Shown here: positions 9,201 to 11,669 of the stretch, piece by piece | Position numbering within the stretch: position 1 is the stretch's first letter | Layout: each line of letters begins with the position of its first letter | Assembly (NCBI GenBank): GCA_900770835.1 | Contig: CAAGLQ010000209.1 | Location: 1 to 11,669 of the forward strand | DNA: 11,669 nt | DNA from: an uncultured Parabacteroides sp. | Lineage (GTDB): Bacteria; Bacteroidota; Bacteroidia; Bacteroidales; Tannerellaceae | Direction: 5' to 3' | Notes under the pieces: model-generated | The model's database searches: none | The model's input: the letters and a program-made list of their open reading frames with translations, nothing else | Told to the model about the DNA's origin: nothing | Program-made: the position numbers and the translations under genes

Positions 9201-9457
9201 ACAACCAGCTGCGTCGGCGTTTCCCGTGGATGTCACCGCTGAATGCTTATTTGAAGGCTTGGAAGGCTAAGATCATCCCTATTTTTTTGACAGTGGTCTC
9301 GACTATCTTGGGATTTGTGCCTTTTCTGCTGGGTGCTGATAAGGAGGCCTTTTGGTTTCCTTTGGCAGCAGGTACGATAGGAGGGCTATTGCTTTCTATC
9401 GTAGGTATTTTTGTCTATCTGCCCCTGTTTGCTTTGAAAAGCAATGGGTGGAAGTAA
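6245..9457 (+). CDS. RND efflux pump subunit 2 (divergent RND permease)
   Basis: This 1070-residue protein is a second full-length RND permease, clearly not a recent copy of RND1. TM1 lies at about 9-29, right after the start, which supports the ATG at 6245 despite an 11-bp overlap with the channel gene and no visible Shine-Dalgarno. TM2-TM6 run about 338-480, TM7 about 525-542, and TM8-TM12 about 910-1065. The TM4 motif is LVIDNTIVMADHI: Asp406 is kept, Asn407 replaces AcrB's second Asp, and Asp413-His414 replaces the usual Glu-Asn. The TM10 motif CGITVNASI has Asn977 at the AcrB Lys940 position. Between LPDKI (545) and EETVLQIA (609) are about 55-60 extra residues absent from RND1. The second porter domain contains YGLADQGFSN, typical of RND pumps. 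The gene is more AT-rich than the operon start. It may form a mixed trimer with RND1 or a separate pump; substrate unknown. Confidence 0.9.
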   Translation: MASKQTVSAFSLIVAFLCVALVGLALVPLLPIKLSPSRTLPKLSVAYQMPGNSSRVIEMEVTSRLEAMLARVKGIKEISSTSGNGWGRITLELDKHTNVDAARFEVSTIIRQTWPELPEALSYPLIQTSRPDDKEERPFLSYTLNAAAAPILIQRFAEEQIKPRLSSLAGIYRIDVTGATPMEWQLTYDSQQLTELGITLDLIKEAISRHYKEAFLGLANVRDAQGQKEWIRLALVSNPQREGFDAGQIMIRTDKGELLSLGQLVKVTHQEEAPQSYYRINGLNSIYLSLQADEHANQLRLAKAVRAEMEHIRTLLPPGYEMHISYDATEYIQEELNKIYVRTGLTLLILLLFVLLITRTVRYLFLIVISLGVNLCIAVIFYYLLGLEMQLYSLAGITISLSLVIDNTIVMADHIRRRHNRDAFLSILSATLTTMGALVIVFFLDEEIRLNLQDFAAVVIINLAVSLLTAFFLVPALIEMMGLEQESGSVRFVGGSLRRWTYRVSGRFLAYYRRQILFLGRWKKSACLLLILAFGLPVFLLPDKIELVSKDPKHSLTARDSLWINRYNKLVQTETWKESVKPIMDKVLGGTLRLFVEKVYEGSYFTRSEETVLQIAASMPNGTTLEQMNHLIGRMEAYLSGISEIRQFQTHIYNARQASIQVYFTRESERSGFPYTLKSRVITKALELGGGSWNVYGLADQGFSNDVRETAGSYRIDLYGYNYDELYGWAERLRERLLSYRRIKEVSINSQYSWWKDDYQEFYFQLNKDRLAQESLKADQLFAALYPVLGKDIAAGDLLMDSGTERIRLTSKQSAEYDVWSLNHMPLTMGSAAYKLADLARVEKGQTPQEIAKINQQYRLCLQYEYVGAASQGGKIQEREVRAFNHLMPMGYTAKAERSYWSWQTSDNSQYILLGLIIVIIFFTTGILFNSWKQPLAVIFVIPIAYIGVFLTFYLFRLNFDQGGFASFVLLCGITVNASIYLLNEYNQLRRRFPWMSPLNAYLKAWKAKIIPIFLTVVSTILGFVPFLLGADKEAFWFPLAAGTIGGLLLSIVGIFVYLPLFALKSNGWK

Positions 9458-9468
9458 GTAAAAAGCGT

Positions 9469-9476
9469 TATCTTTG
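9469..9476 (+). promoter_or_regulatory. Bacteroidota-type -7 element upstream of ribE
   Basis: TATCTTTG, followed by C, matches TAnnTTTG. It lies 12 bp after the RND2 stop and about 45 bp before the ribE ATG, so ribE is probably transcribed independently of the efflux operon. No terminator is visible between RND2 and this element, so read-through is possible. The 64-bp gap is too short for an FMN riboswitch. Confidence 0.6.
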
Positions 9477-9521
9477 CATCCGTGTATTTTTCAAACGTTA
9501 ATTTATTAATTACATAAAGAT

Positions 9522-10127
9522 ATGTTCTCGGGTATAGTAGAAGAGGCAGCTGAAGTGGTTGCTTTGCAAGCGGATAAGGGCAATTTGCATTTAACGATGC
9601 GTTGTTCCTTTGTGAATGAGTTAAAGATCGATCAGAGTGTGGCGCATAATGGTGTTTGCTTGACCGTTGTCAGTAAAACTGCCGATACCTATACGGTCAC
9701 GGCTGTTCAAGAGACATTGGAGCGTTCTAATTTAGGTCAGCTAAAAGTAGGCGACAAAGTGAATTTAGAGCGGAGTATGTTAATGAACGGTCGTTTGGAT
9801 GGTCATATTGTGCAGGGCCATGTGGATCAAACTGCAGTATGCACGGCAGTGAGTGAGGCTGATGGCAGTTGGTACTACACATTCGACTATGTTTTTAATC
9901 CCGAGATGGCTCGGCAAGGCTATTTAACGGTAGAGAAAGGTTCTGTATGTGTAAATGGCGTTAGTTTAACGGTTTGTAACTCCCGTGATAACGGATTTCA
10001 AGTAGCAATCATACCTTACACACACGATCATACAAACTTTTGTCAGATCCAGCCCGGCACAGTGGTGAATTTGGAGTTTGATATTATCGGGAAATACGTT
10101 AGCCGACTTCGGCAATATGAGTCGTGA
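9522..10127 (+). CDS. ribE: Riboflavin synthase, alpha subunit
   Basis: The enzyme converts two molecules of 6,7-dimethyl-8-ribityllumazine into riboflavin and a pyrimidinedione, the last step of riboflavin synthesis, in the cytoplasm. The 201-residue sequence has the two homologous lumazine-binding domains of the family. The first starts with MFSGIVEE (MFTGI in most members) and has NGVCLT at 43-48. The second follows the GRLDGHIVQGHVD linker (90-102) and repeats the motif as NGVSLT at 145-150. IIPYTHDHTNF (163-173) and the C-terminal helix from about 187 (IIGKYVSRL), which in known structures drives trimer formation, are also present. Length is normal and no residue of the recognised motifs is missing. 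The other riboflavin genes are not nearby. The stop is 3 bp from the next start, so the two genes are very likely cotranscribed. The symbol ribE is used; the same gene is sometimes called ribC. Confidence 0.96.
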   Translation: MFSGIVEEAAEVVALQADKGNLHLTMRCSFVNELKIDQSVAHNGVCLTVVSKTADTYTVTAVQETLERSNLGQLKVGDKVNLERSMLMNGRLDGHIVQGHVDQTAVCTAVSEADGSWYYTFDYVFNPEMARQGYLTVEKGSVCVNGVSLTVCNSRDNGFQVAIIPYTHDHTNFCQIQPGTVVNLEFDIIGKYVSRLRQYES

Positions 10128-10130
10128 TCA

Positions 10131-11093
10131 ATGATTAATTCTTTACAAGTGGTTAGCCGATGGCTGGCGGGTCATGCGTCAGTCTTCATCATTGCCATTG
10201 CCATGATTACTTTTCTCCTGCCGGAGTTGTTTCAGTGGGTGAGAGGGAATACGCAGACCGTGATTTTAGGTTTAATCATGCTGACGATGGGCCTGACACT
10301 TACAACGAATGATTTTCGTATTCTGGTCCATAGGCCTTTAGATATTTTCATTGGTGCCTGTGCGCAGTTTATGATTATGCCAGTGGTAGCTTATACGTTG
10401 GTGAACCTGTTTCACATGGAGCCTGCTTTGGCATTAGGTGTGTTGTTGGTGGGCTGCTGTCCGGGAGGTGTTTCGAGCAATATCATGTCGTTTCTTTGCA
10501 AAGGGGATGTCGCTTTCTCAGTGGGCATGACTTGTGCTTCCACACTATTGGCTCCTGTGATGACTCCTTTGCTAATGCAACTGACGGCTGGCGAGATCAT
10601 CGAGATCGATGCGATAGGTATGTTTCTCAATATTTTGATTGTAACGATTATACCTGTTGGGATCGGTTGCTTATTGAATTATCGTTATGCCTCGCAGCCA
10701 GTGTTTCCTACATTGCAGTCTCTGATGCCTGGTGTGAGCGTGACCTGTTTAGCCTGTATTGTAGGCGGTGTGATTAGCACGGTACACGATGATTTGATTG
10801 CTGGTGGATGGTTGCTGTTTGGTTGGACCTTTTTGATCGTTTTTTGCCATAATAGTTTGGGCTATCTGTTGGGATGGCTCACGGGGAAAGTGGCAGGTTT
10901 CAATACGGCAAAGCAACGGACACTCTCGATTGAGGTGGGTATGCAGAATGCTGGATTGGCTACTGTCTTGGCTGGAACTTTCTTTGCCGCTCAACCTCTT
11001 TCAGTCCTGCCATGTGCCATATCATGCGCTTGGCATAGTATCTCAGGAACGATTCTCGCAGGATTCTATCTAATGCGAGACAAAGGGAAATAA
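10131..11093 (+). CDS. Sodium-dependent transporter of the BASS (bile acid:sodium symporter) family
   Basis: This 320-residue, very hydrophobic protein has about 9-10 predicted membrane helices and the family signatures LIMLTMGLTLT, VGCCPGGVSSN and SIEVGMQNAGLA. The sodium ligands known from the Neisseria meningitidis ASBT structure can be matched by motif: Ser116, Asn117, Ser130 and Thr134 for site 1, Glu268 shared, and Gln79 plus Gln272 for site 2. The sodium sites therefore look intact and active symport is expected. Bacterial members import organic anions; PanS of Salmonella moves pantoate or ketopantoate, and others take up bile acids. The substrate here cannot be read from sequence. The start lies 3 bp after the ribE stop with no room for its own promoter, implying an operon. 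The gene ends 33 bp before the convergent rpoD stop. Confidence 0.9.
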   Translation: MINSLQVVSRWLAGHASVFIIAIAMITFLLPELFQWVRGNTQTVILGLIMLTMGLTLTTNDFRILVHRPLDIFIGACAQFMIMPVVAYTLVNLFHMEPALALGVLLVGCCPGGVSSNIMSFLCKGDVAFSVGMTCASTLLAPVMTPLLMQLTAGEIIEIDAIGMFLNILIVTIIPVGIGCLLNYRYASQPVFPTLQSLMPGVSVTCLACIVGGVISTVHDDLIAGGWLLFGWTFLIVFCHNSLGYLLGWLTGKVAGFNTAKQRTLSIEVGMQNAGLATVLAGTFFAAQPLSVLPCAISCAWHSISGTILAGFYLMRDKGK

Positions 11094-11096
11094 ATG

Positions 11097-11124
11097 AAAA
11101 AGACCAGTTTATGCTGGCCTTTTT
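11097..11124. terminator. Bidirectional hairpin terminator between the BASS gene and rpoD
   Basis: The arms AAAAAGACCAG (11097-11107) and CTGGCCTTTTT (11114-11124) flank the loop TTTATG. The arms are complementary except at one position. Read from the minus strand that position is a G-U wobble, so the hairpin is sounder for rpoD; from the plus strand it is an A-C mismatch. Either way the stem is followed by a T run, the layout of an intrinsic terminator serving two convergent genes. Confidence 0.8.
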
Positions 11125-11126
11125 CG

Positions 11127-11669
11127 TTATCCTAAGTAAGACTTCAGTAGTTTGCTACGTGATCCTTGTCTTAATCTTCTGATTGCTTTTTCTTTGATTT
11201 GGCGGACACGCTCTCTGGTGAGGCCAAATTTGTCGCCAATCTCCTCTAATGTCATTTCTTGGCATCCAATGCCGAAAAACATTTTGATGATCTCACTCTC
11301 TCTTTCGGTCAATGTGGCAAGTGCCCTGTCAATCTCTTTCGACAAAGACTCATTCATCAATGTACGATCTGCGATAGGAGCGTCATCGTTGACAAGCACG
11401 TCCAAGAGACTGTTGTCTTCTCCTTCTACGAATGGGGCATCTACTGAAATATGACGGCCAGATACTTTCAAGGTGTCTGAGATCTTGTCAACCGGAATCT
11501 CCAATTCATCTGCCAGTTCTTCCGGCGATGGCTTTCGCTCATTCTCTTGTTCGAATTTAGAGAAGGCTTTACTTATCTTATTCAATGAGCCTACCTGGTT
11601 CAGTGGCAAGCGAACGATGCGCGATTGTTCTGCCAAGGCTTGTAAAATGGATTGACGGATCCACCATAC
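11127..11669 (-). CDS. rpoD: Primary sigma factor RpoD (sigma-70 family), C-terminal part
   Basis: The minus strand is open for 180 codons from the window edge to the stop at 11127-11129. The first visible residues, VWWIRQSILQALAEQSRIVRL, are the end of region 2 (2.3/2.4), which melts and reads the -10/-7 element. Region 3 follows (KISKAFSKFEQENERKPSPEELADELEI), then region 4, with ESEIIKMFFGIG and the helix-turn-helix MTLEEIGDKFGLTRERVRQIKEKA, which contacts the upstream promoter element and the beta flap. The protein ends SKLLKSYLG. This is the compact form of the housekeeping sigma found in Bacteroidota. I estimate that about 100-110 N-terminal residues lie beyond the right edge. It would recognise the TAnnTTTG promoters seen in this window. 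It is convergent with the transporter gene. Confidence 0.95.
   Translation of the reverse strand, partial: VWWIRQSILQALAEQSRIVRLPLNQVGSLNKISKAFSKFEQENERKPSPEELADELEIPVDKISDTLKVSGRHISVDAPFVEGEDNSLLDVLVNDDAPIADRTLMNESLSKEIDRALATLTERESEIIKMFFGIGCQEMTLEEIGDKFGLTRERVRQIKEKAIRRLRQGSRSKLLKSYLG

Noticed and set aside
1685..9457. RND1 and RND2 as a recent tandem duplication
   Set aside because: Apart from general RND architecture the proteins differ throughout, including TM4 and TM10 motifs and the extra segment after TM7, so an old divergence is far more likely.
9458..9521. Possible FMN riboswitch before ribE
   Set aside because: The gap is only 64 bp, partly promoter, and is AT-rich with no conserved RFN-element segments.

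Overview
The window looks like chromosomal DNA from a member of the Bacteroidota, most likely order Bacteroidales. Three gene starts are preceded by the phylum-type -7 element TAnnTTTG. Most starts lack a Shine-Dalgarno sequence. The right end carries the C-terminal part of a short RpoD-type sigma factor with the sequence style usual in Bacteroides and its relatives. I cannot place the genus from this window.

Layout, left to right. At 1-273, minus strand, lies the N-terminal 91 codons of a YccF-family membrane protein that runs off the left edge. A roughly 330-bp intergenic gap (274-605) follows; it carries two outward-facing promoters with nearly identical 17-bp cores. At 606-9457, plus strand, is a tight four-gene tripartite-efflux operon in the order adaptor lipoprotein (MFP), RND pump 1, TolC-like outer membrane channel, RND pump 2. 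Each junction overlaps (4, 4 and 11 bp), so the four proteins are probably made by coupled translation. The two RND subunits are clearly different proteins, and a single adaptor and a single channel serve both. After a short gap with its own promoter, riboflavin synthase (ribE, 9522-10127) is followed after 3 bp by a sodium-dependent BASS-family transporter (10131-11093). A hairpin terminator (11097-11124) separates that pair from the convergent sigma factor gene rpoD (11127-11669, minus strand), which runs off the right edge.

How the genes work together. The efflux operon encodes every part of an inner-membrane to outer-membrane pump. The spare RND subunit is either half of a hetero-oligomeric pump, as in E. 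coli MdtBC, or an alternative pump using the same conduit; the sequence cannot decide. Both RND proteins keep one transmembrane Asp in TM4 and have Asn where AcrB has the TM10 Lys. RND2 also carries about 55-60 extra residues after TM7 that RND1 lacks. Hand-counted sample lines suggest GC content falls from roughly 58-68% in the adaptor gene to about 45-47% in the channel and second pump genes.

The most interesting parts are the dual-RND operon and the mirrored promoter cores. The remaining genes are ordinary core functions. I see no CRISPR array, tRNA, rRNA, insertion sequence or phage gene.
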